A program made the translations under genes and the position numbers. The notes below the pieces were generated by a model. That model was not told where the DNA came from. It did not search any database and saw nothing but the letters and a program-made list of their open reading frames with translations. This document shows positions 63,825 to 64,000 of a stretch of DNA of 64,000 nucleotides, piece by piece (the first letter of the stretch is position 1; each line of letters begins with the position of its first letter). The stretch lies in NCBI GenBank assembly GCA_947488615.1, contig CANKZU010000005.1, forward strand, positions 1 to 64,000, in the 5' to 3' direction. Source of the DNA: an uncultured Aurantimonas sp. GTDB lineage: Bacteria > Pseudomonadota > Alphaproteobacteria > Rhizobiales > Rhizobiaceae.

Positions 63825-64000
63825 TCAGGCGATCGACACGTCGTATTTGGCGAAGTCGCCGTCGACCGTGAGGATCGTCAGCCTTTCGAGCCGGGCCTGG
63901 GCAATCAGCATACGGTCGAAGGGGTCGCGGTGGTAGAGCGGAAGCATGGCGGCCGCGCGCGCGTGCGCCGTGTCGATCGGCAGGAATTGGTGGCCGGTTT
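63825..64000 (-). CDS. PIN-domain toxin-like protein (partial)
   Basis: The C-terminal 58 codons or so of a gene that starts beyond the window. The translated end has LPLYHRDPFDRMLIAQARLE and LTILTVDGDFAKYDV, the C-terminal block of VapC-type PIN-domain ribonucleases, with the conserved Asp in HRDPFDR and the later DGDF. A paired antitoxin would lie further upstream of its start, outside the window. Stop codon complement at 63825-63827. Confidence 0.85.
   Translation of the reverse strand, partial: TGHQFLPIDTAHARAAAMLPLYHRDPFDRMLIAQARLERLTILTVDGDFAKYDVSIA

Overview
The window is GC-rich, densely packed, single-copy chromosomal DNA. Gene content and order point to an alphaproteobacterium, probably of the order Hyphomicrobiales (Rhizobiales): an hrcA-grpE pair beside rph-rdgB-hemW, an imuA-imuB-dnaE2 mutagenesis cassette behind a GAAC-N7-GAAC LexA box, a DUF2244 gene beside nth, and a fae-like gene of the kind found in methylotrophs. 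The genus cannot be named from this sequence. I saw no rRNA, tRNA, CRISPR array, prophage or complete insertion sequence.

Layout. 1-1643: a decayed folD-like fragment, then a BaiN/HI0933-type flavoprotein. 1848-6476: a guanidine-I (ykkC) riboswitch followed by an ABC importer (binding protein, permease, ATPase), an arginase-fold enzyme best read as the nickel-dependent guanidine hydrolase GdmH, and a His-rich protein that may handle the metal. 6574-14200: folD, grpE and hrcA (reverse strand), rph, rdgB, hemW, a brnT-brnA toxin-antitoxin module, rsmI and yraN. 14356-21304: an MsbA-like exporter, dapB, gpmA, a Fae homologue followed by a second copy of a piece of gpmA, an Ada-like DNA repair gene, DUF2244 and nth. 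21432-23283: a foreign-looking two-gene island made of an unrecognised 345-aa protein and a zinc-finger/TIR protein, a candidate defence system. 23419-32372: housekeeping and envelope genes (EI24-family membrane protein, adenosine kinase, Gfo/Idh/MocA oxidoreductase, mepA, glk, gshB, an SH3-domain protein, a phosphopantetheinyl transferase and a phosphoesterase). 32473-38576: the SOS mutasome imuA-imuB-dnaE2. 38711-44738: a caa3-type terminal oxidase cluster with a subunit I-III fusion, CtaG and a three-heme cytochrome c. 44778-55791: mixed metabolism, including leuD, leuB and asd, several conserved proteins of unknown role, and a 32-codon microgene. 56113-63803: an FAH-family enzyme, then a reverse-strand kinase/aldolase/HAD catabolic cluster divergent from a tripartite tricarboxylate (TctCBA) transporter. 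63825-64000: the end of a PIN-domain toxin-like gene.

How the genes work together. The clearest functional unit is the guanidine locus: the RNA sensor, importer and hydrolase would sense guanidine, import it and split it to urea and ammonia, with the His-rich protein in the place where cyanobacteria carry HypA/HypB-like nickel maturation proteins. The second unit is the SOS-controlled error-prone polymerase set. The third is the divergent TctCBA / aldolase-kinase-HAD pair, which looks like uptake and breakdown of an unidentified acid. The most likely undescribed system is the two-gene TIR island at 21.4-23.3 kb; the His-rich partner of the guanidine hydrolase is the second candidate.
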